DNA from: Keratinibaculum paraultunense
GTDB taxonomy: Bacteria > Bacillota > Clostridia > Tissierellales > Tepidimicrobiaceae
Assembly (NCBI RefSeq): GCF_016767175.1
Contig: NZ_CP068564.1
Location: 496,001-560,000, forward strand
DNA: 64,000 nucleotides
Direction: 5' to 3'
Each line of letters begins with the position of its first letter. Position 1 is the stretch's first letter. Both the position numbers and the translations under genes were made by a program. Positions 38,563-47,472 of the stretch are shown here, piece by piece. The notes below the pieces were generated by a model that saw nothing but the letters and a program-made list of their open reading frames with translations, searched no databases and was not told the origin of the DNA.

Positions 38563-39555
38563 ATGAAACTTAAATATATAGATACTCATACTATGGGAGA
38601 ACCAACTAGAATTATAATAGAGGGTATTCCTCCAATACCTGGGAGTACCATGATTGAAAAGAAAAAATACTTAGAAAAAAATTTTGATTATATTAGAACT
38701 ATGGCTATGCATGAGCCTAGAGGTCATAGAGATATGTTTGGTGCAGTTATAACGGAACCTTCTAATCAAGATGCTCATGTAGGAGTTATATTTATGGATG
38801 GTGGCGGTTATTTAAATATGTGCTGTCATGGTTCTATGGGAGTATCAACTATGCTAATAGAAAAAGGATTTATAGAAGCAAAAGAACCTATAACTTATGT
38901 AAAATTAGACACTCCTGCAGGGTTAATAGAGGTTAAAGCAAAAGTAGATAAAAAAAAAGTTCAAGAAGTTTCTATAATAAATGTTCCTTCATTTTTATAT
39001 AAAAATAATATAAAAGTAGAAGTACCTACTTTAGGGGAAATTCCTTTAGATATTGCTTTTGGAGGCAGTTTTTTCGCACTAGTAAATGCAAAGGATATAG
39101 GAATCCGTGTATCAGTAGATAATGTTGAGGATTTAGTTAAATATGGATTGGCAATTAGACAAGCTGTAAATGAAAATATTGATATAGTTCATCCTACAAA
39201 CCCTTTTATAGATAAAGTAGATTTAGTAGAAATATATGATGAACCAACTTCAAATGATGCAGATTTAAAAAATGTAGTTATATTTGGTAAAGGTCAGATA
39301 GACAGATCCCCTTGTGGAACAGGGACCAGTGCTAAATTGGCTACTTTATATGCAAAAAGGAAGATTAGAATTAATGAACCTTTTGTATATGAAAGTATTG
39401 CAGGAACTAAATTTATAGGGAAAGTATTAAAAGAAACTAAAGTAGGAACTTATGATGCTATAATACCTGAAATTACTGGGAAAGCTTTTATTATAAATTA
39501 TGGATATTTAGTTGCTGAAGAGGAAGACATGTTTAAATATGGATTTGTTTTGTAA
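38563..39555 (+). CDS. prdF: Proline racemase
   Basis: The 330-residue racemase converts L-proline to D-proline, the reductase substrate. Both catalytic cysteines are present: NMCCHGSMG (about residue 87-90) and SPCGTGTSAKLATLYAKRKI (about residue 252). Length and the N-terminal YIDTHTMGEPTRIIIEGIPPIPGSTM are typical. It is the last gene of the cluster, ending at a strong hairpin. In several clostridia prdD and prdE lie between prdB and prdF; here they are absent, and prdF is 12 bases after prdB. Confidence 0.95.
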   Translation: MKLKYIDTHTMGEPTRIIIEGIPPIPGSTMIEKKKYLEKNFDYIRTMAMHEPRGHRDMFGAVITEPSNQDAHVGVIFMDGGGYLNMCCHGSMGVSTMLIEKGFIEAKEPITYVKLDTPAGLIEVKAKVDKKKVQEVSIINVPSFLYKNNIKVEVPTLGEIPLDIAFGGSFFALVNAKDIGIRVSVDNVEDLVKYGLAIRQAVNENIDIVHPTNPFIDKVDLVEIYDEPTSNDADLKNVVIFGKGQIDRSPCGTGTSAKLATLYAKRKIRINEPFVYESIAGTKFIGKVLKETKVGTYDAIIPEITGKAFIINYGYLVAEEEDMFKYGFVL

Positions 39556-39611
39556 TCAATTTAACTTAAAGTTAAAATTTAACATTGATATACCATTCTT
39601 TAATTTCAGAG

Positions 39612-39660
39612 ATTACTCAGGATTAATGTAGTACATTAATCCTGAGTAATTAAATTTTCT
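39612..39660. terminator. Bidirectional terminator between prdF and the opposing helicase gene
   Basis: Two 19-base arms (ATTACTCAGGATTAATGTA and complement) pair perfectly around one G. The helicase stop codon lies in the right arm. Confidence 0.85.
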
Positions 39661-41510
39661 AGCTCAGTTATGAATCTAGAAGGTTTAACTTCTTTTCCGT
39701 TTCTATTATTTATAGTGATTAAACTCAAATATTTTTTAGCCCTTGTCATACCTACATAAAAGAGTCTTCTTTCTTCTTCTAAGGATTCTATATTTCCTTT
39801 TAGAAAATTATCGATGCTTGTAGTACTAGGGAAGTCTCCGTCTATTAAATCTACTATATAAACCCTTTCAAATTCTAATCCTTTTGCTGAATGAACAGTG
39901 GATAAAGTTATGCCATCTTTATTTTCTGTGGATTTATTAGTTATATATTCTAAATATCTTATTCGTCCAGTTAATTCATTTAAATTTTTTACTTTTGATG
40001 CTATTATCTTTAAAAAATACAACATAGTCATTAATGTATCTATAGTATATTTAGATTTTATACAACTTTCTTTAAGATAATCCTTATACTTTAAATTTTT
40101 TTCTATATATGATATTCCTTCGGAAGGTGGAAGTTTAGATAATTTTTTAAAATCCATTTTAAGTTCTAGGAAATTTTCTTTATAAAAGCTATTAATACCT
40201 GGACAATTTAACAATCTATCAAATATTGATTGATTGTAATTTAAAGTTTTTATATAATTCAATTGTTTTTTAGAGATAAATCCTTTCATTTTAAAATAAA
40301 TATTTTCAAAAGCTTTTATATCTGTAGGGTTTTGGGCTAGTTTTAAAAAACATAGTATATCATCTATTATCCAATGGTTAAAAAAGTTCATCTTATTATC
40401 TCTCATGTAAAAGGGCAAATCATCTCTATCTAGATATTCTATAATTCCTATGGCTGATATATTGTTTCTATAAAGAATAGCTGTATTAGCGTAGTCTTTA
40501 TGAGAGTTTATATCATCTAGTAAGTATTTATATTGTTCTTCTACTGTATTTACTTTAACTATACTTATTGGTTCCAAGTAATCATTTTCAGTAAATATAT
40601 TTTTATTATATCTTAAAGAATTTTGTTTTATAAATTTATTTGATATATTTACTATGTTTTTAGTAGAACGATAATTTTGCTCCATATAAAAAACTTTTCC
40701 ATTTTTATATATTTTACTAAATTCAAATAAACCTTTTGGATATGCTCCTCTGAATCCATATATAGATTGATCATCATCAGCAACTATAAATAGATTATTT
40801 TTAGGATGAGATATTATTTTTATTATTTCTATCTGTGCTTTAGAAGTATCTTGACCTTCATCTACTTGAATATATTGAAATCGATTTCTATATTTGTTTA
40901 GTAAATGATTATCTTTATTTAATATTTCTATTGCGAGGGTTAGCATATCATCAAAATCCAATAGATTGTTATTTCTTTTATAGCTTTCATAGCTTCTATA
41001 TATTTGTTTAAAATTGGATATATTTATTTTATATTGGGATAAAAATTTTTCGGGAGTAATTAACATGTTTTTAATATATCCTATGGAATTAATAATTGTT
41101 TCTAATTTTTCATCAGCAACATATTCATTATTTATAGAGAAATATATATTTTTTAATATATTATATTTATTTAAATTTTTTTTATTGTCTTCGATGAGGG
41201 TGTATTTTATCCTATTTTTATAAGCATATTCTCTAATAACACTATAGGAAAAACTATGTATAGTTGAAAAATAAACAGGTATATGGGATATATCTCCATA
41301 TAAACTGTTAAACCTATTTTTCATATCACGAGCTGAAGCTCTACTAAATGTTATAGATAATATTCTATCAGGATGTACTTTATGGTTTAATATCAAATTA
41401 GCAGTTCTATGAATTAGTACTGTGGTTTTTCCTGATCCTGGTACTGCTAATACTAGAGCAGGACCTTTTATGTGTTGCATGGCTTTCATCTGTTCTTTAC
41501 TTAAATTCAT
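39636..41510 (-). CDS. UvrD/REP-type superfamily 1 helicase, second paralogue
   Basis: A 624-residue SF1A helicase: SKEQMKAMQHIKGPALVLAVPGSGKTT (Walker A, with Val-Pro instead of Ala-Gly), QVDEGQDTSKAQIEI (motif II; DEGQD, not DEFQD), VADDDQSIYGFRGA, MEQNYRSTKNI, TVHSAKGLEFERVYIVDLIDGDFP and FYVGMTRAKKYLSL. It lacks the PcrA C-terminal Tudor tail and is about 100 residues shorter than the pcrA product at 10822. Such clostridial UvrD-like paralogues are of unknown specific role. Start follows GAGTAGGTG. It stands alone and runs against prdF. Confidence 0.88.
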   Translation of the reverse strand: MNLSKEQMKAMQHIKGPALVLAVPGSGKTTVLIHRTANLILNHKVHPDRILSITFSRASARDMKNRFNSLYGDISHIPVYFSTIHSFSYSVIREYAYKNRIKYTLIEDNKKNLNKYNILKNIYFSINNEYVADEKLETIINSIGYIKNMLITPEKFLSQYKINISNFKQIYRSYESYKRNNNLLDFDDMLTLAIEILNKDNHLLNKYRNRFQYIQVDEGQDTSKAQIEIIKIISHPKNNLFIVADDDQSIYGFRGAYPKGLFEFSKIYKNGKVFYMEQNYRSTKNIVNISNKFIKQNSLRYNKNIFTENDYLEPISIVKVNTVEEQYKYLLDDINSHKDYANTAILYRNNISAIGIIEYLDRDDLPFYMRDNKMNFFNHWIIDDILCFLKLAQNPTDIKAFENIYFKMKGFISKKQLNYIKTLNYNQSIFDRLLNCPGINSFYKENFLELKMDFKKLSKLPPSEGISYIEKNLKYKDYLKESCIKSKYTIDTLMTMLYFLKIIASKVKNLNELTGRIRYLEYITNKSTENKDGITLSTVHSAKGLEFERVYIVDLIDGDFPSTTSIDNFLKGNIESLEEERRLFYVGMTRAKKYLSLITINNRNGKEVKPSRFITELENLITQD

Positions 41511-41587
41511 ATAATCACCTACTCATAGATAAATATATTCATAATTTATTTTAACATATATTTTTTAAAAAAGTATTAAATAAACTC

Positions 41588-41616
41588 TTGACAAAGGAAT
41601 AGCATAGAGCTATACT
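41588..41616 (+). promoter_or_regulatory. Promoter of the gntR-ABC operon
   Basis: TTGACA (41588-41593), 17-base spacer, TATACT (41611-41616). Confidence 0.8.
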
Positions 41617-41623
41617 GAATATA

Positions 41624-41646
41624 GTGCACTAATACAACTAGTACAC
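41624..41646 (+). promoter_or_regulatory. Probable operator of the GntR regulator
   Basis: GTGCACTA-N7-TAGTACAC, an inverted repeat with 7 of 8 positions matching, eight bases after the -10 element. Autoregulation by the first gene of the operon is the natural reading. Confidence 0.6.
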
Positions 41647-41668
41647 GTAGGACACAGGAGGTGATAAT

Positions 41669-42061
41669 TTGTTTAATGTAGATGCTTCAAGTAGTACACC
41701 AATTTATCAGCAAATAGTAGATAATGTAAAGGAAAGTATATTGAAGGGATTAATAGAGCCAGGAGAAAAACTACCTTCTGTCCGAGAACTAGCTAAGATT
41801 TTAACCCTAAATCCCAACACTATACAGAAAGCCTATCAAGAATTGGAAAGACAAAAGGTGATAGTAACATTAAGAGGCAAGGGGACTTATGTTTCATCAG
41901 ATTATAAGCCAAGAAGGGATGAGTATAAGCTTATGGAAGTGAAGGAATTATTTAAAAAAGGAATAATAGAAGCCCATTACATGGGTTTTAAGGAAAAGGA
42001 TATTTTAAATATTATCGAGGAGTTATTCAAAGAATTAGAGGGGGTGGATGAAAATGATTAG
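41669..42061 (+). CDS. GntR-family transcriptional regulator (YtrA type)
   Basis: A short 130-residue GntR regulator with an N-terminal winged helix (PIYQQIVDNVKESILKGLIEPGEKLPSVRELAKILTLNPNTIQKAYQELERQKVIVTLRGKGTYV) and only a small helical C-terminal part for dimerisation, as in the YtrA subfamily. Such regulators repress their own ABC transporter operon and respond to cell-wall-active compounds in Bacillus. Start TTG 41669 follows CAGGAGG with good spacing. The end overlaps the ATPase gene, confirming one operon of regulator, ATPase and permease. Confidence 0.92.
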   Translation: MFNVDASSSTPIYQQIVDNVKESILKGLIEPGEKLPSVRELAKILTLNPNTIQKAYQELERQKVIVTLRGKGTYVSSDYKPRRDEYKLMEVKELFKKGIIEAHYMGFKEKDILNIIEELFKELEGVDEND

Positions 42062-42953
42062 AGTTTTAAATTTAGATAAGTATCTAGGAGGAGATAAGAT
42101 ACTAGATAATGTAAATGTAAATGTTGAGAAGAGTTCTATATATGGACTTATTGGTCCTAATGGAGCAGGGAAAACTACTTTGTTAAAAAATATAGTGGAT
42201 ATATATAGACCCGAAAAGGGAGAGGTGCTTGTTTTAGGAGAAAATATAAAGGATAATAAAAAAATAAAATCTCAATTAGGATATATTGCTGATTATCAAT
42301 ATTTTTACTCCAATTTCAAGGTGGAACAGATGGTGGATTTTTATAGAAATACATATCCTCTATGGGAAGAAAAAAAGTACATTAAATTAAAGAGGATATT
42401 CAAATTAGATGAAAAGAAAAAGATAAGTTCATTATCAAAAGGAATGAAAACTCAATTATCATTGATGTTAAATTTATCTATAAGTCCAAAAGTTTTAATA
42501 TTAGATGAACCTACTTCAGGATTGGATCCTGTTATAAAGAGAAAAGTGTTGGATATTATTATAGATGAAGTAAGTACTAATGAAACTACAGTACTTATAT
42601 CCTCCCATCACCTAGGTGAACTAGAGAGAATATGTGACCACATAGGGATAATTCATGAAGGAAAAATCCTTTTGGAGGATAGTATAGAAAAATTAAAATC
42701 AAATGTAAGAAAAGTTCAAGTAGCATTTAAAGATGGTATTCCAGAGGATATAAAAAATAATAGAGATATCTTAAAGATAGAAAGTAGAGGTAGAGTTTAT
42801 GAAATAATAGTAAATGATCATATGGATGAATTTATATCTCAAATTAAACAATATAATCCAATATTATTAGAAACCATAGATATGTCTTTGGAAGAAATAT
42901 TTATATATAAAATGGGAGGTGTAGGCTATGTATTTGAAGATATTACCCTTTAA
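42054..42953 (+). CDS. ABC transporter ATP-binding protein (YtrB-like)
   Basis: About 299 residues with Walker A GPNGAGKTTLLKNI, Q loop region GYIADYQYFYSNF, signature LSKGMKTQLSLMLNL, Walker B VLILDEPTSGLDP and the H loop SSHHLGELERICD. The C-terminal 80 residues form an accessory domain as in drug- or peptide-export ATPases. The ATG at 42054 is probable; the in-frame one at 42048 is also possible, both after GAGGGGGTGG. The gene overlaps gntR and the permease gene (26 bases), giving a compact three-gene operon. Confidence 0.92.
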   Translation: MIRVLNLDKYLGGDKILDNVNVNVEKSSIYGLIGPNGAGKTTLLKNIVDIYRPEKGEVLVLGENIKDNKKIKSQLGYIADYQYFYSNFKVEQMVDFYRNTYPLWEEKKYIKLKRIFKLDEKKKISSLSKGMKTQLSLMLNLSISPKVLILDEPTSGLDPVIKRKVLDIIIDEVSTNETTVLISSHHLGELERICDHIGIIHEGKILLEDSIEKLKSNVRKVQVAFKDGIPEDIKNNRDILKIESRGRVYEIIVNDHMDEFISQIKQYNPILLETIDMSLEEIFIYKMGGVGYVFEDITL

Positions 42954-43989
42954 TAAAACTCTTTTTAAGAAAGATTTTAACCAGGTTAAGATACTTATAT
43001 TTATAATGACAATAATATTGTTTTTTAATGTTACTTTATTTGTTGTATCTAGATATGGATCCTATATTAAAGTAAAAAATTCTTTTATAGAACAAAATGT
43101 AAAATATGATGAAAAAGATTTAATAAAAGATTGCAAAGAAGATATAGCTTGGAGATTAGAAGATCTTGGTGTTCAATCGGCTTTGATGATAGCAGTGCCT
43201 ATTGGATTAGCTGCTATACTATTTGGAGAGGAAAAGAGAAAGAAAACTTTTGAAGTATTAGCAGTTATGCCTTATACGAGGTATGAGATATTTTTTAATA
43301 AATTAATTGTGGCATTAGTATCTATAGCTTTGCCCTTTATCATAAATGGTATAGTAATGCTATTAGCATTAGGATTTATTTCTAATTTAAGAATGTTTTA
43401 TTCTATGGGGCAAGTGATTAAATGGATATTACATTCTATATACTGTCAATTACCTATATTGAGTTTCTCTATATTATTTGGGATAATTACAGGGAATTTG
43501 ATTTCACAATTAGTATTAACTGGGATATTTTTAATATTTCCTATGGGATTTTCATCACTTATAGCAGCTAATTTAGAACTTTGGGGAATAGCTCAATATT
43601 TAGATTTAAACACTATATATTTTACATCTTTTAAATTTAGTCCCTTAGGGGTATTTGAAACTATAGGTCAAGGAGTAGGATATTATTTCATATACATTGC
43701 AGCATCTATTATAATGATCATAATTTCTAAGATGTTATTTGATAAAAGCATGTGGGAAAGGAATGGAGAGCTTTTACAATTTGAAAATACGGAAGGCTTT
43801 TTTAAATTTGGAGTTACCATATGTACAGCACTTTTAATGGTAGTAGTTTCAACTGTGTTTTTACAAAACTATATTTATGATTTTTATATTACTAGATTTT
43901 TAGTATTAATTTTAGGATATATTTTAGGAGGAATATTAGGCTATATTGGAGCCCATTTCAGCATAAAATTAAACAAATCTAAAGCTTAA
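42928..43989 (+). CDS. ABC transporter permease (ABC-2 type)
   Basis: This 353-residue membrane protein has about six or seven helices, beginning ILIFIMTIILFFNVTLFVV, then a 70-residue extracytoplasmic loop, ALMIAVPIGLAAILFGEEKRKKTFEVLAVMPYTRYEIFFNKLIVALVSIALPFIIN (typical ABC-2 coupling segment), and helices to the end. It forms the channel for the ATPase encoded just upstream. The substrate is not evident; by analogy with ytr-type operons it may be a cell-envelope-active compound. A strong terminator follows. Confidence 0.85.
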   Translation: MYLKILPFNKTLFKKDFNQVKILIFIMTIILFFNVTLFVVSRYGSYIKVKNSFIEQNVKYDEKDLIKDCKEDIAWRLEDLGVQSALMIAVPIGLAAILFGEEKRKKTFEVLAVMPYTRYEIFFNKLIVALVSIALPFIINGIVMLLALGFISNLRMFYSMGQVIKWILHSIYCQLPILSFSILFGIITGNLISQLVLTGIFLIFPMGFSSLIAANLELWGIAQYLDLNTIYFTSFKFSPLGVFETIGQGVGYYFIYIAASIIMIIISKMLFDKSMWERNGELLQFENTEGFFKFGVTICTALLMVVVSTVFLQNYIYDFYITRFLVLILGYILGGILGYIGAHFSIKLNKSKA

Positions 43990-44020
43990 TATAAAGTATA
44001 ACAATATACTATTTCGATAT

Positions 44021-44050
44021 AAAAAACACCTTTTTCAAGGTGTTTTTTAT
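44021..44050 (+). terminator. Terminator of the gntR-ABC operon
   Basis: AAAAAACACCTT-TTTC-AAGGTGTTTTTT, a perfect 12-bp stem ending in T's. Confidence 0.9.
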
Positions 44051-44078
44051 TGACATTTTTATTTAAAAACAGTATAAT
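44050..44078 (+). promoter_or_regulatory. Consensus promoter of the Cd/Zn ATPase gene
   Basis: TTGACA (44050-44055), 17-base spacer, TATAAT (44073-44078), both hexamers perfect. Confidence 0.88.
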
Positions 44079-44081
44079 ATT

Positions 44082-44115
44082 ATTGAACATATGAACAAAT
44101 AATCATATGTTCAAT
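44082..44115 (+). promoter_or_regulatory. Metal-responsive operator (ArsR/SmtB type) in front of the P-type ATPase
   Basis: ATTGAACATATGA-N8-TCATATGTTCAAT, perfect 13-base arms just after the -10 box. The ATGAACA/TGTTCAT content resembles CadC/SmtB sites. No arsR-type gene is adjacent, so the repressor must be encoded elsewhere. Confidence 0.75.
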
Positions 44116-44139
44116 AAAGTCCTGGAGGGAGGTCATTTT

Positions 44140-46251
44140 ATGAAAGAGATTATATTAGAATTAGAAGGTTTAAATTGTGCAAATTGTGCAGCTAAGATTG
44201 AAAAACTAACTAAAGATATAGATGGAGTAGATGATGTTAGTTTGGATTTTATATCCAAGAAATTAAAAGTTAAAGTAGAATCACAAGAAAAAACAAAGAA
44301 TATAATTGATGAAATAAAAACTATAGTAAAAAGACTAGAACCAGATGTAATAGTTGTTGAAAGAGATGAACACGATTATAGTTATGCTCAAGGTCATTCT
44401 CATGACCATGGATATGTAAAAAAAGAAGATATTATGAAAATTATATTTAGTGGAATTTTATTTATATTACCTTGGTTGTTAAAGTTGGAAGGTACACCAA
44501 AATTTATTGTATACTTATTTGCCTATATAGTGGTAGGTTTAGAGATTATAATTAGAGCTTTTAGGAATTTAATGGCTGGACAACCTTTTGATGAATATTT
44601 TTTAATGACAGTAGCTACCTTAGGAGCATTTATTATAGGAGAGTATCCTGAAGGTGTAGCTGTAATGTTATTTTACCAGATAGGAGAATTATTCCAAGGA
44701 TTGGCAGTCAATCACTCAAGAAAGTCTATTTCATCTCTTTTAGATATTAAACCAGACTATGCTAATCTAGAAAAAAATGGAAGTGTAGTAATTGTAAACC
44801 CAGCAGAGGTTCATGTGGGAGACTATATAATAGTTAAGCCAGGGGAAAAAATTCCTTTAGATGGAGTGATAGTAGAAGGAAAATCTTCGGTAGATACCTC
44901 AAATATAACTGGAGAATCGGTGCCTAGAACTGTAAGTGCAGGGGATGTTATACTAAGTGGTTTTATAAACAATGAGGGATTGCTAAAAATTGAAGTTACC
45001 AAGGAGTTTAAGGAATCTACCGTATCTAAGATTTTAGATTTAGTAGAGAATGCTTCAAGTAAAAAAGCTCCTACAGAAAATTTTATCACAAAGTTTGCTA
45101 GATATTATACTCCAATAGTAGTATATACTGCATTGGCTATTGGTTTAATACCTCCTTTATTATTAGGATATGATATTAGGGATTGGGCTTATAGAGCCTT
45201 TGTATTTCTTGTAATATCTTGTCCTTGTGCATTAGTTATATCCATACCCTTAGGATTTTTTGGGGGGATTGGAGGTGCTTCTAAAGTTGGCATATTGACT
45301 AAGGGCGGCAATTATCTAGAAGGTTTAAATGATGTGGATACAATGGTTTTTGACAAGACAGGTACTATTACTAAAGGAACCTTTAAAGTAACAGATATAA
45401 TAGCCTATAATGGATTTACCAGAGAAGAGGTCCTAAGATTAGCAGCTTATGCTGAAGTTTATTCTAATCACCCTATTGGTTTATCCATAGTGGAAGCTTA
45501 TGGGGATACAATAGATAAGAACAGGATAAGTGATTATAAAGAAATAGCAGGGAAAGGTATAGAGGTTAATATAGATGGAGAAAAGATAATAATAGGGAAC
45601 AAAAAATTATTTGATGACAATAGTATTCCTATTGAAGAGCTGGATTCTATTGGGACTGTTGCTTATATTGGTAAAGGAAATATCCATGTAGGCACTATTG
45701 TAGTATCAGATGAACTGAAAGAAGGAGTAGTAGAGGATATAAAAGCCATTAAATCTCAAGGTGTAAAGGAAATAATAATGCTATCAGGAGATAACGAAGA
45801 AACTGCTAAAAAAGTAGGGGAACTAGTAGGAATAGATAAAGTATATGGCAATTTACTTCCCCAAGATAAGGTAAATATATTTGAACAGATTATGGAAGAA
45901 AATCACGGTAAGGTAGCTTTTGTCGGAGATGGAGTAAACGATGCACCAGTGTTAGCTCGAGCAGATATTGGAATAGCAATGGGAGGATTAGGCTCAGACG
46001 CAGCTATCGAAGCAGCAGACATAGTTATAATGACTGATGAAATAGGGAAAATAAGTACTGCAATGAAGATAGCTAAAAATACCAAAAGGATAGTTAGTCA
46101 GAATATAGTATTAGCTTTAGCTATTAAAACTATAGTATTAGTGCTAGGAGCTATTGGTAAAGCAACTATGTGGGAAGCAGTATTTGCAGATGTTGGAGTA
46201 TCTATAATAGCTATATTAAACTCCATTAGAGCATTAAAAATAGAAAAATAG
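44140..46251 (+). CDS. cadA: Heavy-metal P1B-type ATPase (Cd/Zn/Pb/Co exporter)
   Basis: The 703-residue pump has an N-terminal HMA domain (ELEGLNCANCAAKIEKLTKDIDGV), a His-rich linker (HDYSYAQGHSHDHGY), eight predicted membrane helices, the actuator TGES, the ion-site CPC (VISCPCALVISIPLG), the phosphorylation site DKTGTITKG, the HP motif (SNHPIG) and the hinge GDGVNDAPVLARADIGIAMG. The CPC plus the ZntA/CadA-type pattern points to divalent Cd/Zn/Pb rather than copper. Start ATG 44140 follows GGAGGGAGG. An upstream ATG at 44107 lies in the operator. It extrudes metal from the cytoplasm; single-gene transcript. Confidence 0.92.
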   Translation: MKEIILELEGLNCANCAAKIEKLTKDIDGVDDVSLDFISKKLKVKVESQEKTKNIIDEIKTIVKRLEPDVIVVERDEHDYSYAQGHSHDHGYVKKEDIMKIIFSGILFILPWLLKLEGTPKFIVYLFAYIVVGLEIIIRAFRNLMAGQPFDEYFLMTVATLGAFIIGEYPEGVAVMLFYQIGELFQGLAVNHSRKSISSLLDIKPDYANLEKNGSVVIVNPAEVHVGDYIIVKPGEKIPLDGVIVEGKSSVDTSNITGESVPRTVSAGDVILSGFINNEGLLKIEVTKEFKESTVSKILDLVENASSKKAPTENFITKFARYYTPIVVYTALAIGLIPPLLLGYDIRDWAYRAFVFLVISCPCALVISIPLGFFGGIGGASKVGILTKGGNYLEGLNDVDTMVFDKTGTITKGTFKVTDIIAYNGFTREEVLRLAAYAEVYSNHPIGLSIVEAYGDTIDKNRISDYKEIAGKGIEVNIDGEKIIIGNKKLFDDNSIPIEELDSIGTVAYIGKGNIHVGTIVVSDELKEGVVEDIKAIKSQGVKEIIMLSGDNEETAKKVGELVGIDKVYGNLLPQDKVNIFEQIMEENHGKVAFVGDGVNDAPVLARADIGIAMGGLGSDAAIEAADIVIMTDEIGKISTAMKIAKNTKRIVSQNIVLALAIKTIVLVLGAIGKATMWEAVFADVGVSIIAILNSIRALKIEK

Positions 46252-46285
46252 TGCATCAGCACATGCACTAGGGACGGATCTTTTA
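46247..46285. repeat. REP-like palindromic element (copy A)
   Basis: GTGCATCAGCACATGCACTAGGGACGGATC: nested GTGCAT/ATGCAC symmetry followed by AGGGACGGATCT. A related copy in reverse orientation lies at 49658-49713, beside a transposase remnant of the class that mobilises such repeats. Confidence 0.65.
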
Positions 46286-46293
46286 AGTGAATT

Positions 46294-46321
46294 ACCACCA
46301 CTTACGTAAGTGGTGGTTTTA
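46294..46321. terminator. Perfect palindromic terminator
   Basis: ACCACCACTTAC and GTAAGTGGTGGT, 12-base arms without a loop, followed by TTTTATGTTTT. It probably ends the ATPase transcript. Confidence 0.8.
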
Positions 46322-46462
46322 TGTTTTCTCCATAGGTTTGATTTTAGTGCTTAGAATATTTAATAGATAGCTTTATGCTTAATTTTCAAATTTAGTAATA
46401 ATTCTTTATAAACTTGTGATAAACTATAATTAAATATATAATATCTTTGAGGTGTATTATGA

Positions 46463-47392
46463 ATGAAAAGTCACTTGAGTAGTATTGACAGAAAGAAAAA
46501 TTATATGATTCTTGCTGAGAATTCTTATTTTGATGATAATATGGAATGGGCTATTAGATTTTATACTAAAGCTCTTCAGTTTACTAGGGATAAACGGACA
46601 TATATAGCGATATTATACAATATAGCTATAATTTATGATGAAATGGACATTCCTCAAAAAGCTTTAAAGACCTATGGGAAGATTACTAAAATTAGTAAAA
46701 AGGAGGCTGGAGCTTTTTATGGAATGGGAACTATGTATGAAAGGTTGGATGATAATAATAAAGCTTTAGAATGTTATATTAAAGCAACAGAAATTGATCC
46801 TTACTATGATAGAGCTTATTTTTATATAGCTAATATATATGATGAATTAGGGAATAAAGATAAGGCTATTAGCTATTACAAAAAGGTTATAAGTCTTACT
46901 CCTAATGATTATATGGCATATAATAATTTAGGTTCCATATACGAAGAAATAGAAGAATATGATAAAGCTTATGAGATGATGAAAAGGAGTATTCAACTTA
47001 ACCCAAATTATTATAAGGCATTATTTAATATGGGAGTTATATATAAGAAATTAAATCAATTTGAAAAAGCTATAGAGTATTATGATAAAGCAATAGAAAA
47101 AAACAAGAACTATTCTTATTCATATTTAAATAAATCAGCTATATATATTGAGCAAAAAAAATTGGAAGAAGCTATAGAAATATTGTCTGAAGGAATTGAA
47201 TATAATCCATATGCAGAGTATTTATATTACAATAGAGCATGTTGTTATGCAAAGTTGAATATAAAGGATGAAGCTATAAAGGATTTAAGGAAAGCTATGT
47301 TAATAGATCCTAGTATTATAGATATGATTAAAATTGATAAAGACTTAGATAATCTTAGAGATGATGAAGAGTTTTTATTTCTACTTGAATAA
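46463..47392 (+). CDS. Tetratricopeptide-repeat protein
   Basis: The 309 residues are almost entirely TPR units of 34 residues, about seven or eight of them. Examples are ALECYIKATEIDPYYDRAYFYIANIYDELGNKDKAISYYKKVISLTPNDYMAYNNLGSIYEE and KALFNMGVIYKKLNQFEKAIEYYDKAIEKN. There is no signal peptide or catalytic domain. TPR proteins serve as interaction scaffolds, and the partner cannot be told from context. Start ATG 46463 is seven bases after GAGGTG. It is followed, after 80 bases, by map. Confidence 0.88.
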   Translation: MKSHLSSIDRKKNYMILAENSYFDDNMEWAIRFYTKALQFTRDKRTYIAILYNIAIIYDEMDIPQKALKTYGKITKISKKEAGAFYGMGTMYERLDDNNKALECYIKATEIDPYYDRAYFYIANIYDELGNKDKAISYYKKVISLTPNDYMAYNNLGSIYEEIEEYDKAYEMMKRSIQLNPNYYKALFNMGVIYKKLNQFEKAIEYYDKAIEKNKNYSYSYLNKSAIYIEQKKLEEAIEILSEGIEYNPYAEYLYYNRACCYAKLNIKDEAIKDLRKAMLIDPSIIDMIKIDKDLDNLRDDEEFLFLLE

Positions 47393-47472
47393 AGTTATGA
47401 GGTTAATTTGCTTATGTAATTTAATTTTAATATATCTGTAGGATAGGATTATAGACAGAAAGGGTTGAATGT

